Assembly (NCBI RefSeq): GCF_025837155.1
Contig: NZ_CP107549.1
Coordinates: 310,001-374,000 of the forward strand
DNA: 64,000 bases
Origin: Pseudomonas sp. Z8(2022)
Lineage (GTDB): Bacteria > Pseudomonadota > Gammaproteobacteria > Pseudomonadales > Pseudomonadaceae
Direction of reading: 5' to 3'
Shown: in pieces, positions 46,600-55,844 of the stretch
How positions within the stretch are numbered: the first letter of the stretch is position 1
Layout: each line of letters opens with the position of its first letter
Program-made: the position numbers and the translations under genes
The notes under the pieces: generated by a model
The model's database searches: none
What the model was told of the DNA's origin: nothing
Seen by the model: only the letters and a program-made list of their open reading frames with translations

Positions 46600-47370
46600 A
46601 TGGCACTGGCCAAACGCATCATCCCCTGCCTGGACGTGGACAACGGCCGCGTGGTCAAGGGCGTCAAGTTCGAGAACATCCGCGATGCCGGCGACCCGGT
46701 GGAGATCGCCCGGCGCTACGATGAACAGGGCGCCGACGAGATCACCTTCCTCGACATCACCGCCAGCGTCGATGGTCGCGACACCACGCTGCACACCGTC
46801 GAGCGCATGGCCAGCCAGGTGTTCATCCCGCTGACCGTCGGCGGTGGCGTGCGCAGCGTGCAGGACATCCGCAATCTGCTCAACGCCGGGGCCGACAAGG
46901 TGTCGATCAATACCGCTGCGGTGTTCAACCCGGAGTTCGTCGGCGAGGCCGCCGCGCGCTTCGGTTCGCAGTGCATCGTCGTTGCCATCGATGCCAAGCG
47001 TGTTTCCGCGCCGGGCGAGCCGGGTCGCTGGGAAATCTTCACCCACGGCGGGCGCAAGCCGACTGGCCTGGATGCGGTGGAGTGGGCGCGCAAGATGGAA
47101 GAGCTGGGGGCCGGAGAGATTCTGCTCACCAGCATGGATCAGGACGGTGTGAAGAGCGGCTACGACCTGGGCGTGACCCGTGCCATCAGCGAGGCCGTGC
47201 GTGTGCCGGTGATCGCCTCCGGTGGCGTCGGCAACCTGCAGCATCTGGCCGATGGCATTCTCGAAGGCAAGGCCGATGCCGTGCTGGCCGCGAGCATCTT
47301 CCACTTCGGTGAATACACCGTACCGGAGGCCAAGGCCTATCTGGCCAGCCGCGGCATCGTCGTGCGCTGA
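46600..47370 (+). CDS. hisF: Imidazole glycerol phosphate synthase cyclase subunit
   Basis: Barrel enzyme of 256 residues that joins ammonia from HisH to PRFAR. Catalytic Asp12 is in [15 protein letters not shown] and the second aspartate is in [10 protein letters not shown]. Phosphate-binding loops are [11 protein letters not shown] and [14 protein letters not shown]. The ATG at 46600 fits the family N-terminus [12 protein letters not shown]; the longer in-frame start lies in the repeat. Confidence 0.97.
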   Translation: MALAKRIIPCLDVDNGRVVKGVKFENIRDAGDPVEIARRYDEQGADEITFLDITASVDGRDTTLHTVERMASQVFIPLTVGGGVRSVQDIRNLLNAGADKVSINTAAVFNPEFVGEAAARFGSQCIVVAIDAKRVSAPGEPGRWEIFTHGGRKPTGLDAVEWARKMEELGAGEILLTSMDQDGVKSGYDLGVTRAISEAVRVPVIASGGVGNLQHLADGILEGKADAVLAASIFHFGEYTVPEAKAYLASRGIVVR

Positions 47371-47377
47371 TCTGCCG

Positions 47378-47416
47378 CGCCGCAAGGGGCTTAACAGCAG
47401 CCCCTCGCGGCGTTTT
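47378..47416 (+). terminator. Terminator of the his cluster
   Basis: Arms CGCCGC-A-AGGGGC and GCCCCT-C-GCGGCG pair across a nine-base loop with one A-C mismatch, followed by TTTTC. It lies seven bases after hisF. Confidence 0.75.
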
Positions 47417-47581
47417 CATATGCCCGAATCGCCCGCTTGACGCCGCTTTCGCTCAAAGCTGCGGGCAAGTCGACGGCGAAGTGCCGGCGATCCCGCTAGC
47501 ATGGGCGCATCACCCTCAACTCTTGACTCTCCGCGTCCGCGGAGGGCTTCTTTTGCCGAGCTTTTTTGACACGGAGTCTTC

Positions 47582-48316
47582 ATGTTTCTTCTTCGATTCG
47601 CGACCGTCCTGGCCCTGATCTGTGGTCTCAACCTGGCGCGTGCAGAACAACTGGTGCTGCTTACCGAGAATCTTCCGCCGTTCAACATGTCCGCCAGCGG
47701 CAACAACTTCGCCCGTGACGACCATGTCACCGGTATCAGTGCCGATATCATGCGTGCCGTCTGCGAACGAGCCGAAGTCGATTGCCAACTGATCCTGCGT
47801 TTCCCCTGGCAGCGCGTTTACCAGCAGACCCTGGACGATGTCGGTTACGGCCTGTTCTCGACGGCGCGTACGGCCGAGCGCGAGAAGCTGTTCAAGTGGG
47901 TCGGTCCGATCGCCAGTAATGACTGGGTGCTGTTCGCCAAGGGAGGCAGCAGCATCCAGTTGGCATCGCTGGACGATGCGCGGCGCTACCGCATCGGTGG
48001 CTACAAGGACGATGCCAAAACCCAGTTCCTGCTGGACAAGGGCTTCGAGGTGCAGACGGCGCTGCGCGACAACGAGAACGTGCACAAGCTCGACCGCGGG
48101 CAGATCGACCTTTGGGTAACCTCCGGTCAGGCGGGGCGTTTCGTGGCGCGTCAGGAGGGCTTGCCGAATCTCAAGGTGGTGCAACACCTGTATGCGGCCG
48201 ATCTGTATCTGGCGCTCAACCTGCAAACCCCTGATGAACTGGTGCAAAAGTTGCAAAAGGCATTGGATTCGCTGCGGGCCGAAGGCGTATTGAAGGCCAT
48301 CGAAGCCCGCTATTAA
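47582..48316 (+). CDS. Periplasmic solute-binding protein, copy 1 of 3 (SBP_bac_3-like)
   Basis: Secreted protein of 244 residues. The signal peptide starts MFLLRFATVLALICGLN and is cut after ARA near residue 21. The mature chain starts EQLVLLTENLPPFNMSASG and has ILRFPWQRVYQQTLDDVGYG, FKWVGPIASNDWVLFAKGG, and two aromatic and arginine positions shared with its two downstream relatives. It has the size of amino-acid binding domains. No permease or ATPase is close. The first copy is the most divergent of the three and has a Cys pair at AVCERAEVDC. Confidence 0.88.
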   Translation: MFLLRFATVLALICGLNLARAEQLVLLTENLPPFNMSASGNNFARDDHVTGISADIMRAVCERAEVDCQLILRFPWQRVYQQTLDDVGYGLFSTARTAEREKLFKWVGPIASNDWVLFAKGGSSIQLASLDDARRYRIGGYKDDAKTQFLLDKGFEVQTALRDNENVHKLDRGQIDLWVTSGQAGRFVARQEGLPNLKVVQHLYAADLYLALNLQTPDELVQKLQKALDSLRAEGVLKAIEARY

Positions 48317-48401
48317 GGCATACTGCCAGTAATCGCTGTGCCGGAAATGGCAAGGCGGTTATCCTGAAACAGTCTGCCTTTTATATAGAAAGAGAATCGC
48401 C

Positions 48402-49157
48402 ATGCTCAAACGCTTGCTGATCGCGCTGGGTGGCACCCTTGTGGTGCTGGCCGGAGCTGCGCGCGCCGAAGTGGACCCGAATTTCAACGTCGTCCTGCTT
48501 ACCGAGAACTTTCCGCCCTACAACATGGCGATCAACGGCAAGAATTTCGCCCAGCAAGAGCAGATCAACGGCATCGCCGTGGATATCGTCAAGGAAATGT
48601 TCAAGCGTGCCGGCGTTCAGTACAGCCTGACCCTGCGCTTCCCCTGGGACCGCATCTACAAGCTGGCGCTGGAAAAGCCTGGTTACGGTGTATTCGTCAC
48701 CGCGCGTCTGCCGGAGCGTGAGCAACTGTTCAAGTGGGTCGGCCCCATTGGCCCGGACGACTGGGTGCTGCTGGCCAAGGGCGACAGCACGCTCAATCTG
48801 GCCAGCCTGGAAGAAGCCAAGGCGTATCGCATCGGTGCCTACAAGGGCGATGCCATCTCCCAGTACCTGGTCGACAAGGGTATCGAGCACAGCACCTCGC
48901 TGCGCGACCAGGAAAATGCACGCAAGCTGGAAGCCGGGCAGATCGACCTCTGGGCCACGGGTGACCCCGCGGGCCGCTACCTGGCCAAGCAGGAAGGCAT
49001 CTCCGGGCTGAAAACCGTTCTGCGTTTCGACAGCGCCGAGCTGTACCTGGCGCTGAACAAGGAAATGCCGGACGAGATCGTTGCCAGGCTGCAGGCTGCG
49101 CTGGATCAGATGCGCGCCGAAGGATTCGTCGACAAGACGCTGAACAACTACCTCTAA
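48402..49157 (+). CDS. Periplasmic solute-binding protein, copy 2 of 3 (SBP_bac_3-like)
   Basis: Secreted protein of 251 residues. The signal peptide starts MLKRLLIALGGTLVVLAG and is cut after ARA near residue 22. The pattern VVLLTENFPPYNMAINGKNF, LTLRFPWDRIYKLALEKPGY and LFKWVGPIGPDDWVLLAKGD follows copy 1, and the C-terminus ALDQMRAEGFVDKTLNNYL is nearly that of copy 3. AGAGAA precedes the ATG. A gap of 85 bases separates it from copy 1. Confidence 0.88.
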   Translation: MLKRLLIALGGTLVVLAGAARAEVDPNFNVVLLTENFPPYNMAINGKNFAQQEQINGIAVDIVKEMFKRAGVQYSLTLRFPWDRIYKLALEKPGYGVFVTARLPEREQLFKWVGPIGPDDWVLLAKGDSTLNLASLEEAKAYRIGAYKGDAISQYLVDKGIEHSTSLRDQENARKLEAGQIDLWATGDPAGRYLAKQEGISGLKTVLRFDSAELYLALNKEMPDEIVARLQAALDQMRAEGFVDKTLNNYL

Positions 49158-49168
49158 GCACCGAACAT

Positions 49169-49191
49169 GCGACCGGCCACGAGCCGGTCGC
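49169..49191 (+). terminator. Hairpin between binding-protein copies 2 and 3
   Basis: A perfect nine-base stem GCGACCGGC / GCCGGTCGC with loop CACGA starts 12 bases after copy 2. No T-run follows. Confidence 0.45.
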
Positions 49192-49291
49192 TGGCCAAGG
49201 ATGGCAAAGTCGCCGAGTACCCACGACCGGACTCGGGCCTATGCAGGGATGTCGCTAGCCATAACCACAAATCATGCGAGCGGTACGTCTT

Positions 49292-50047
49292 ATGCTGAAA
49301 ACCCTGAAGAAAAGCCTGTTCATCGCCCTGTTTGTCGTCTCCGGCGTCGCTCACGCGGAACTGCCAGCTGACTACAAGGTAGTGCTGCTTACCGAGAATT
49401 TCCCGCCGTTCAACATGGCGGTGGACGACAAGAACTTCGCTCGTGATGACGGCATCGACGGCATCAGCGCCGATGTGGTGCGCGAGATGTTCAAGCGTGC
49501 CGGCATCGGCTACACCCTGACTCTGCGCTTCCCCTGGGATCGTCTGTACCGCCTGACCCTGGACAAGCCCAACTATGGCCTGTTCTCTACCACTTACACC
49601 CCCGAGCGTCAGCCGCTGTTCAAGTGGGTCGGCCCGCTGGCCAACACCGGCTGGGTACTGCTCGCTGCACCGGGTAACGACATCAGGGTGTCGAGCCTGA
49701 AGGACGCCGCCAAATATCGTATCGGCGCCTACAAGAACGATGCGGTCAGCCAGCACCTGGAAAGCCAGGGCCTGGAACCGATCAACGCCCTGCGAGACCA
49801 GGAGAACGTGAAGAAGCTGGTGCGCGGGCAGATCGATCTGTGGGCTACCACCGACCCGGTGGGCCGCTACCTGGCCAAGCAGGAAGACGTCAGCGGGCTG
49901 AATACCGTGCTGCGTTTCAACGATGCGCAGTTGTATCTGGCGCTGAACAAGGACACCCCGGACGAGGTGGTCGAGCGTCTGCAGAAGGCACTGGACCAGA
50001 TGCGTGCCGAAGGCTTTATCGACGACATCACCGAGAACTACCTGTAA
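49292..50047 (+). CDS. Periplasmic solute-binding protein, copy 3 of 3 (SBP_bac_3-like)
   Basis: Secreted protein of 251 residues from the ATG at 49292, which gives a proper signal peptide (MLKTLKKSLFIALFVVSG, cut after AHA) and the same length as copy 2. A further in-frame ATG at 49274 would add MRAVRL and is less likely. The mature part has VVLLTENFPPFNMAVDDKNF, RFPWDRLYRLTLDKPNYGLF and LFKWVGPLANTGWVLLAAPG. It is close to copy 2 along its full length, so the two arose by a tandem duplication. Confidence 0.86.
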   Translation: MLKTLKKSLFIALFVVSGVAHAELPADYKVVLLTENFPPFNMAVDDKNFARDDGIDGISADVVREMFKRAGIGYTLTLRFPWDRLYRLTLDKPNYGLFSTTYTPERQPLFKWVGPLANTGWVLLAAPGNDIRVSSLKDAAKYRIGAYKNDAVSQHLESQGLEPINALRDQENVKKLVRGQIDLWATTDPVGRYLAKQEDVSGLNTVLRFNDAQLYLALNKDTPDEVVERLQKALDQMRAEGFIDDITENYL

Positions 50048-50118
50048 CCCGCGGAGCCTGGCTGTCTGACGCCGCGCATGGCAGCGTGCTAAACCGATGT
50101 AAATTGACGCCCCCCACG

Positions 50119-50148
50119 AAAAAGCCCGGACAGTTGTCCGGGCTTTTT
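50119..50148. terminator. Bidirectional terminator between binding-protein copy 3 and ctpA
   Basis: A fourteen-base perfect stem AAAAAGCCCGGACA / TGTCCGGGCTTTTT with a two-base centre serves two convergent transcription units. Confidence 0.93.
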
Positions 50149-50165
50149 CATTGCGCCGAGTCGGC

Positions 50166-51482
50166 TCAGTTGCCGCGGGTGACGCTCAGGCCCTTGAGCA
50201 GGTTCAGTGCCTGGCTCAATTGGTAGTCGTCATCCTGCGGGCGTTCGGTACGAGCGGCCTGGGCGGCGCGGCTCGGACGGTCCGCGCCGCCGTTGCCGTT
50301 GCCCAGGTGTCCCTGCAGGTCGGCTTCCTTGATGCCTTCGTTTTCCTGCTCGCGGGTGACCTTGGCGCGTGCTACCTCGATGTCCGGGACAATGCCCTGG
50401 GCCTGAATCGAACGGCCGTTCGGGGTGAAGTACAGCGCCGTGGTCAGCTTCAGCGCGCGGTCGTTGTTCAGCGGTAGCACGGTCTGTACCGAGCCCTTGC
50501 CGAAACTGTCGGTGCCCATCAGCACTGCGCGTTTGTGGTCCTGCAAGGCGCCGGCAACGATCTCCGAGGCCGAGGCGCTGCCGCCGTTGATCAGTACCAC
50601 CAGCGGCACGCCTTCGCTGGCGTCGGCCGGGTCGGCATTGAAGCGCAGTTCGGAGTTGGCCAGGCGGCCTTCGGTGTAGACGATCAGCCCGCTCTTGAGG
50701 AAGTGGTCGGCCACTTCCACGGCAGCCTGCAACACGCCGCCCGGGTTGTTGCGCAGGTCCATGACCAGCCCGCGCAGTTTCTTGTTGCCGTTGTCCTGGC
50801 GCAGCTTGGTCAGCGCCTTGCCGACTTCTTCGCCGGTGTTGACCTGGAATTGCGAGATGCGCAGATAGCCGTAACCGTCTTCGAGCATCTGGCTCTTGAC
50901 GCTGCGCACCTTGATAACCGCGCGGGTCAGGGTCAGGTCGAAGGGGCGACCGCCGTCGCGTACCAGGGTCAGTTCGATCTTGCTGCCGGCCTTGCCGCGC
51001 ATCTTGTCCACGGCTTCCATCATCGACAGGCCCTTGGTCGGCTGGCCATCGATCTTGACGATCAGGTCGCCGGGCTGGATGCCGGCCTTGGAGGCCGGGG
51101 TGTCGTCGATCGGCGATACCACCTTGACGAAACCATCCTCCATGCCGACCTCGATGCCCAGGCCGCCGAACTCGCCGCTGGTGCTTTCCTGCAGCTCGGC
51201 GAAGGCTTCCGGCTCGAGGTAGGCCGAATGCGGGTCGAGGTTGCTGAGCATGCCCTTGATGGCATTTTCCAGCAGGGTCTTGTCGCTCACCGGCTCGACA
51301 TAGGCGGCCTTGATGCGGTCCAGCACCTCGGCGAAGGTGCGCAGATCATCCAGTGGCAGCGGGGCCTTGCCGCTCGCTGCCGGTGCTGGCGTGGGGGCGG
51401 GCTCGGCCGCTTGCAGGGCTGGAGCGCCGAGCAGCAGCCCGAGGGCCAGAGCCAGGCAGGTGGGGCGAAAGCGATGGGGCAT
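50166..51482 (-). CDS. ctpA: Carboxy-terminal processing protease
   Basis: Periplasmic serine protease of 438 residues, family S41. The signal peptide is MPHRFRPTCLALALGLLLG with a cut near QAA (residue 25). A PDZ domain spans about 105-185. The catalytic residues are Ser304 in INGGSASASE, Lys329 in DSFGKGSVQ and Gln333. In P. aeruginosa the homologue cleaves peptidoglycan cross-link hydrolases. AGGAG precedes the ATG at 51482; the longer upstream frame runs into the next gene. It sits 28 bases downstream of the EnvC-like gene. Confidence 0.95.
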   Translation of the reverse strand: MPHRFRPTCLALALGLLLGAPALQAAEPAPTPAPAASGKAPLPLDDLRTFAEVLDRIKAAYVEPVSDKTLLENAIKGMLSNLDPHSAYLEPEAFAELQESTSGEFGGLGIEVGMEDGFVKVVSPIDDTPASKAGIQPGDLIVKIDGQPTKGLSMMEAVDKMRGKAGSKIELTLVRDGGRPFDLTLTRAVIKVRSVKSQMLEDGYGYLRISQFQVNTGEEVGKALTKLRQDNGNKKLRGLVMDLRNNPGGVLQAAVEVADHFLKSGLIVYTEGRLANSELRFNADPADASEGVPLVVLINGGSASASEIVAGALQDHKRAVLMGTDSFGKGSVQTVLPLNNDRALKLTTALYFTPNGRSIQAQGIVPDIEVARAKVTREQENEGIKEADLQGHLGNGNGGADRPSRAAQAARTERPQDDDYQLSQALNLLKGLSVTRGN

Positions 51483-51510
51483 GAAGACAACTCCTAAATG
51501 GATGAGGCGC

Positions 51511-52749
51511 TTATCCCTGCGCGCGGCACCATTGTGCCGGATCACTCGGGCGACCGTTCTGGCGAATGGCGAAGTACAGTGCCGATGCAGCCTGGCCGCC
51601 GCTGTTGCCAACGGTGGCGATGGGATCGCCGGCCTTGACCACGTCGCCGGCACTCCTGAGCAGGCTCTGGTTGTGGCCGTACAGGCTCAGGTAACCATTG
51701 CCGTGGTCGAGGATGACCAGCAGGCCGGCGCCACGCAACCAGTCGGCGAAAACCACTCGGCCGCCATGCACCGCACGCACCTGGCTGCCAGCGGGGGCGC
51801 CGATCAGCACGCCATCCCACTTAGTACGAGCGTCGCCGCCGCGCGGGGTTCCGTAGCGTGCCACCAGTCGGCCATCGACCGGCCATGGCAGCTTGCCGCG
51901 AGCACTGGCGAAAGGGCCGCCGTAGACGGCGCCGCTGGTCACCAGCGGGCCGCTTGGCTGGCTGCCGGGGCGCGCCCGCTCCGCCTGCTGGACAGCCAGT
52001 GCGCGCTTGCGTGCCTCTTCGGCCTCGCGCGCCTGGCGGGCCAGGGTTTCCTCGATGGTCTTGAGTACGCGCCCCAGTTCGGCCTGCTCCTGCTGGCGCG
52101 CCTTGAGGCGCTGGTCACGACTGGCGAAGTCGCGGTTGAGCTTGGCCAGTGCCTGCTGGCGCTCCTTGCGCACCTCGGCGAGCTTGGCGTGACGTTCATC
52201 CAGGTCAGCCTTCTGTGCCTGCAGCTGGGCCTGGTGAGTGGTGATTTCCTGCTCGACGTTGGCCAGCTGGCGCAGGGTCTCGTTGAAGGCCGAGAGCTGC
52301 TCCAGGCGTGCCTGACTGAGGTAGTCGTAGTAGGTGAGGGTGCGCGAGAACTTTTCCGGGTTCTGCTGGTTGAGCAGCAGCTTGACGTATTCCTGGCGGC
52401 CGCTCTGATAGGCGGCGCGGGCCTGGATGGCGATCAGTCGTTGCTGCTCAGTGCGCGCGCTCTGGAGTTTTTTTTTCTCCTGATCCAGGCGCTGGATTTC
52501 CTGCTCGCTGCCCTTGAGTTCGCGCTGCAGTTCCTTGACCTGGTTCTCCAGGTTGCCCATCTCGGTCTCGGTCTTCTTCAGCTGCTGCTGCACGCCGGAT
52601 TTCTCCTGCTGCAGCTTCTCCAGCAGTTTCTTCAACTCGGCGACATCCTGGCGGGCGGCTTCCAGCTGGCGCTGGGCATCGGCGCGCTGATCGGCGATGG
52701 CCGGAGCGATCAGGCTGCTGAGCAGAATCAGGGCAAGGATGCGAAGCAT
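51511..52749 (-). CDS. EnvC-like murein hydrolase activator (M23/LytM, degenerate)
   Basis: A 412-residue secreted protein. The signal peptide starts MLRILALILLSSLIAP and is cut after AIA (residue 18). A long coiled coil fills about residues 20-260. The LytM domain spans about 295-410, but the metal site is broken: the expected HxxxD reads TKWDGVLIGA without the first histidine, and the late HxH is replaced by ALYFAIRQ. Such EnvC proteins do not cleave peptidoglycan; they activate amidases AmiA/AmiB at the septum. It may be co-transcribed with ctpA. Confidence 0.92.
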   Translation of the reverse strand: MLRILALILLSSLIAPAIADQRADAQRQLEAARQDVAELKKLLEKLQQEKSGVQQQLKKTETEMGNLENQVKELQRELKGSEQEIQRLDQEKKKLQSARTEQQRLIAIQARAAYQSGRQEYVKLLLNQQNPEKFSRTLTYYDYLSQARLEQLSAFNETLRQLANVEQEITTHQAQLQAQKADLDERHAKLAEVRKERQQALAKLNRDFASRDQRLKARQQEQAELGRVLKTIEETLARQAREAEEARKRALAVQQAERARPGSQPSGPLVTSGAVYGGPFASARGKLPWPVDGRLVARYGTPRGGDARTKWDGVLIGAPAGSQVRAVHGGRVVFADWLRGAGLLVILDHGNGYLSLYGHNQSLLRSAGDVVKAGDPIATVGNSGGQAASALYFAIRQNGRPSDPAQWCRAQG

Positions 52750-52913
52750 GGGCGAGGCGACACCTGGCGGAGTAGCGAATGGCGCTTAGTATGCCTAAAA
52801 AACCGGCGGCAAGCTGCAAGCCACGAGCGGCAAGCAGAGCGAAAGTGTCGAGTGGCCCGCATGCAGTTCAGAGTGCGCTCTGCTGACTGCATGCGGGCCA
52901 CGGCTGCTGCCTC

Positions 52914-54446
52914 TTATTCCAGCTCGACGATGGTCTTGCCGGTCATTTCGGCCGGTTGTTCCAGGCCCATCAGCTTGAGCAGGGTCGGTGCCACGTCCGC
53001 CAGCACACCGCCCTCGCGGATGCGCGCCGGGCGCTTGCCGACGTAGATGAACGGCACCGGCTCGCAGGTGTGCGCAGTGTGCGCCTGGCCGGTGCACTCG
53101 TCTTCCATCTGCTCGACGTTGCCGTGGTCGGCGGTGATCAGTGCTTCGCCGCCGACCTTCTCCAGCGCGGCGGTGATGCGGCCGACGCAGGTGTCGAGGG
53201 TTTCCACGGCCTTGACCGCAGCCTCGAATACGCCGGTGTGGCCGACCATGTCGCCGTTGGCGTAATTGACGATGATCACGTCATAACGCTGGTTCCCGAT
53301 GGCATCGACGATCCTGTCGGTGACTTCGGGTGCGCTCATTTCCGGCTTGAGGTCGTAGGTGGCGACATTCGGCGAGGGAATCAGGATGCGCTCTTCGCCT
53401 TCGAACGGCTCTTCGCGGCCGCCGGAGAAGAAGAAGGTGACATGGGCGTATTTCTCGGTTTCGGCGATGCGCAGCTGGGTCTTGCCGTTCTTCGCCAGGT
53501 ATTCGCCGAGCACGTTGGTCAGGGCTTCCGGCGCGAAGGCAGCCGGTGCCGGGATGCTCGCCGCGTACTGGGTGAGCATGACGAAGCCGACCTGCGGCGC
53601 GCGCTTGCGCTCGAATTCCTTGAAGCCGGGTTCGACGAAGGCGCGGGTCAGTTCGCGGGCGCGGTCGGCGCGGAAGTTCATGAACACCACGGCATCGCCA
53701 TCCTCGACCTGCACCGGCGCGCCGATGGTGGTGGCCTTGACGAACTCGTCGCTCTCGCCGCGCTCATAGGCGGCCTGCAGGCCTTCCACGGCCGTGGCGG
53801 CGCTGAACTGGCCGGCGCCGTCGACGATCAGGTGATAGGCCTGTTCGACTCGGTCCCAGCGGTTGTCGCGGTCCATGGCGAAATAGCGGCCGGTGAGGCT
53901 GGCAATACGGCCCTTGCCGAGGCGGGCGAAGGCTGCGTCGAGCAGTTCGATGGACGGCTGCGCGCTTTTCGGCGGGGTGTCGCGGCCGTCGAGGAAGGCA
54001 TGCAGGTAGATCCTCTCGGCGCCACGTTTGGCGGCCAGTTCGGCCATGGCGACGATGTGATCCTGGTGGCTGTGCACGCCGCCGTCGGAGAGCAGGCCGA
54101 GGATGTGCACCGCCTTGCCGGCCGCCACGGCCTTGTCCACGGCTGCGGTGATGACCGCGTTGTCGAAGAACTCGCCGTCGCGGATGGCCTTGGTCACGCG
54201 GGTGAAGTCCTGGTACACCACGCGGCCGGCGCCGAGGTTCATGTGGCCGACTTCGGAGTTGCCCATCTGTCCGTCCGGCAGGCCGACATCCATGCCGCTG
54301 CCGGAGATCAAGCCGTGCGGGTAGGTGGCGCGCAAACGGTCGTAAACCGGCGTATTGGCGGCGTGGATGGCATTGTACTCGGGGTTGTCGCTGTGACCGA
54401 AGCCGTCGAGGATGATCAGGACCAAGGGTTTTGGCGTGGCACTCAT
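52914..54446 (-). CDS. gpmI: 2,3-bisphosphoglycerate-independent phosphoglycerate mutase
   Basis: Glycolytic enzyme of 510 residues that interconverts 3- and 2-phosphoglycerate with two manganese ions. The alkaline-phosphatase fold has Asp14 in IILDGFG and the phosphorylated Ser64 in [17 protein letters not shown]. Other metal-site motifs are [19 protein letters not shown] and [11 protein letters not shown]. The length is usual. The ATG at 54446 gives [11 protein letters not shown], the family start. It is divergent from the rhodanese gene across 147 bp. Confidence 0.97.
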   Translation of the reverse strand: MSATPKPLVLIILDGFGHSDNPEYNAIHAANTPVYDRLRATYPHGLISGSGMDVGLPDGQMGNSEVGHMNLGAGRVVYQDFTRVTKAIRDGEFFDNAVITAAVDKAVAAGKAVHILGLLSDGGVHSHQDHIVAMAELAAKRGAERIYLHAFLDGRDTPPKSAQPSIELLDAAFARLGKGRIASLTGRYFAMDRDNRWDRVEQAYHLIVDGAGQFSAATAVEGLQAAYERGESDEFVKATTIGAPVQVEDGDAVVFMNFRADRARELTRAFVEPGFKEFERKRAPQVGFVMLTQYAASIPAPAAFAPEALTNVLGEYLAKNGKTQLRIAETEKYAHVTFFFSGGREEPFEGEERILIPSPNVATYDLKPEMSAPEVTDRIVDAIGNQRYDVIIVNYANGDMVGHTGVFEAAVKAVETLDTCVGRITAALEKVGGEALITADHGNVEQMEDECTGQAHTAHTCEPVPFIYVGKRPARIREGGVLADVAPTLLKLMGLEQPAEMTGKTIVELE

Positions 54447-54534
54447 TAAGCTGGCTCGCTCTGCGTCTGAGGGGGCAATGAAACAGCCCGGCATTTTAGG
54501 GCCAAGCACCTGGCGCGTCACTGCCAGACGGGGT

Positions 54535-54562
54535 TTGGCCGACCTGTGGGGCTGTGTATACT
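54535..54562 (+). promoter_or_regulatory. Sigma-70 promoter of the rhodanese-grxC-secB operon
   Basis: A -35 TTGGCC (four of six) and a -10 TATACT (five of six) are 16 bases apart. The predicted start of transcription lies about 25 bases before the rhodanese ATG at 54594. Confidence 0.6.
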
Positions 54563-54593
54563 GGCCGGCATTTTACCGTCCTGGGTCATATAG

Positions 54594-55007
54594 ATGTTCG
54601 CCAACCTGATTGAATTCATCATTAATCACTATGTACTGAGTGGCATGTTCGTCGTGCTGCTGGTGCTGCTGATCGTTACCGAGATGCGCAAGGGCGGGCA
54701 GAGCCTGTCGAGCCGCGAACTCACCGCGCTGGTCAACAGCGATCAGGGCGTGGTGCTCGATGTGCGTGCGCAGAAGGATTTCTCCGCCGGCCATATCGTC
54801 GGTTCGCTGCATATCCCCTACGACAAGGTGGTTGCGCGTATCGCCGAACTGGAAAAGCACAAGGCCAAGACCATCGTCGTCGTCGACGCCATGGGGCAGC
54901 ACGCCGGCAGCATCGCCCGCGAACTGAAGAAGGCCGGTTACACCGCCGCCAAGCTCTCCGGTGGCATCGCTACCTGGCGCGGCGACAACCTGCCGCTGGT
55001 GAAGTGA
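54594..55007 (+). CDS. Membrane-anchored rhodanese-fold protein without a catalytic cysteine
   Basis: A 137-residue protein with one N-terminal membrane helix (about 12-30) and a rhodanese domain (about 40-135). The domain shows VVLDVRAQKDFSAGHIVGSL and the end LSGGIATWRGDNLPLV. At the active-site loop, where Cys is expected, it reads VVVDAMGQHAG, and the whole chain has no cysteine. Sulfurtransferase activity is therefore unlikely. It is followed after one base by grxC and shares an operon with secB, as does E. coli yibN. Confidence 0.92.
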   Translation: MFANLIEFIINHYVLSGMFVVLLVLLIVTEMRKGGQSLSSRELTALVNSDQGVVLDVRAQKDFSAGHIVGSLHIPYDKVVARIAELEKHKAKTIVVVDAMGQHAGSIARELKKAGYTAAKLSGGIATWRGDNLPLVK

Positions 55008-55008
55008 C

Positions 55009-55269
55009 ATGACCGACGTGGTCATCTACTCCAGCGACTGGTGCCCCTATTGCATCCGGGCTAAGCAGCTGCTGGCCAGCAAAGGGGTGGATTACGAGGA
55101 AATCCGTGTCGACGGCGAGCCTGCCATTCGCGCGGAGATGACCCGCAAGGCCGGGCGCACCTCGGTGCCGCAGATCTGGATCGGCAGCACCCATGTCGGC
55201 GGTTGTGACGACCTCTATGCCCTGGAGCGCGCCGGCAAGCTCGACGCCCTGCTGCAGAACCCCGCATAA
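55009..55269 (+). CDS. grxC: Glutaredoxin 3
   Basis: An 86-residue dithiol glutaredoxin that reduces disulfides with glutathione. The active site is Cys12-Pro-Tyr-Cys15 (SSDWCPYCIRAK); TSVPQIWIG has the cis-proline and HVGGCDDLYAL the glutathione-binding region. It starts one base after the rhodanese stop. Confidence 0.97.
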   Translation: MTDVVIYSSDWCPYCIRAKQLLASKGVDYEEIRVDGEPAIRAEMTRKAGRTSVPQIWIGSTHVGGCDDLYALERAGKLDALLQNPA

Positions 55270-55297
55270 AACAAAACGTTAAGGAAAGGCCAACGCC

Positions 55298-55783
55298 ATG
55301 ACCGAGCAAGCCAACAGCGGCGCCGCCGCTGCCGAATCGCAGAACCCGCAATTCTCCCTGCAGCGCATCTACGTGAAGGATCTGTCCTTCGAAGCGCCGA
55401 AGAGCCCGGAAATCTTCCGTCAGGAATGGACGCCGAGCGTAGGCCTGGACCTCAACACCCGCCAGAAGGCCCTGGAAGGTGACTTCCACGAAGTGGTGCT
55501 GACCCTGTCGGTGACCGTCAAGAACGGCGAAGAAGTCGCCTTCATCGCCGAAGTGCAGCAGGCCGGCATCTTCCTGATCAAGGGCCTCGACGCAGCCTCG
55601 ATGAGCCACACCCTCGGCGCCTTCTGCCCGAACATCCTGTTCCCCTACGCCCGTGAAGCGTTGGACAGCCTGGTGACCCGTGGCTCGTTCCCGGCCCTGA
55701 TGCTGTCGCCGGTCAACTTCGACGCGCTGTACGCCCAGGAGCTGCAGCGCATGCAGCAGGCTGGCGAAGCCTCCGCTCACTAG
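55298..55783 (+). CDS. secB: Protein-export chaperone SecB
   Basis: A 161-residue tetrameric cytosolic chaperone that keeps precursor proteins unfolded and hands them to SecA. Family motifs are [48 protein letters not shown] and [29 protein letters not shown] precedes the ATG. It is the last gene of the rhodanese-grxC-secB operon. Confidence 0.97.
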   Translation: MTEQANSGAAAAESQNPQFSLQRIYVKDLSFEAPKSPEIFRQEWTPSVGLDLNTRQKALEGDFHEVVLTLSVTVKNGEEVAFIAEVQQAGIFLIKGLDAASMSHTLGAFCPNILFPYAREALDSLVTRGSFPALMLSPVNFDALYAQELQRMQQAGEASAH

Positions 55784-55801
55784 GTGCGGCCCGGCTGTAT
55801 G

Positions 55802-55828
55802 AAAAAGCGCCCCTCGGGGCGCTTTTTT
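55802..55828. terminator. Bidirectional terminator between secB and trmL
   Basis: Arms AAAAAGCGCCCC and GGGGCGCTTTTTT with a TC loop close both convergent genes. Confidence 0.93.
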
Positions 55829-55844
55829 GTTGTCCGTAGCCCCT

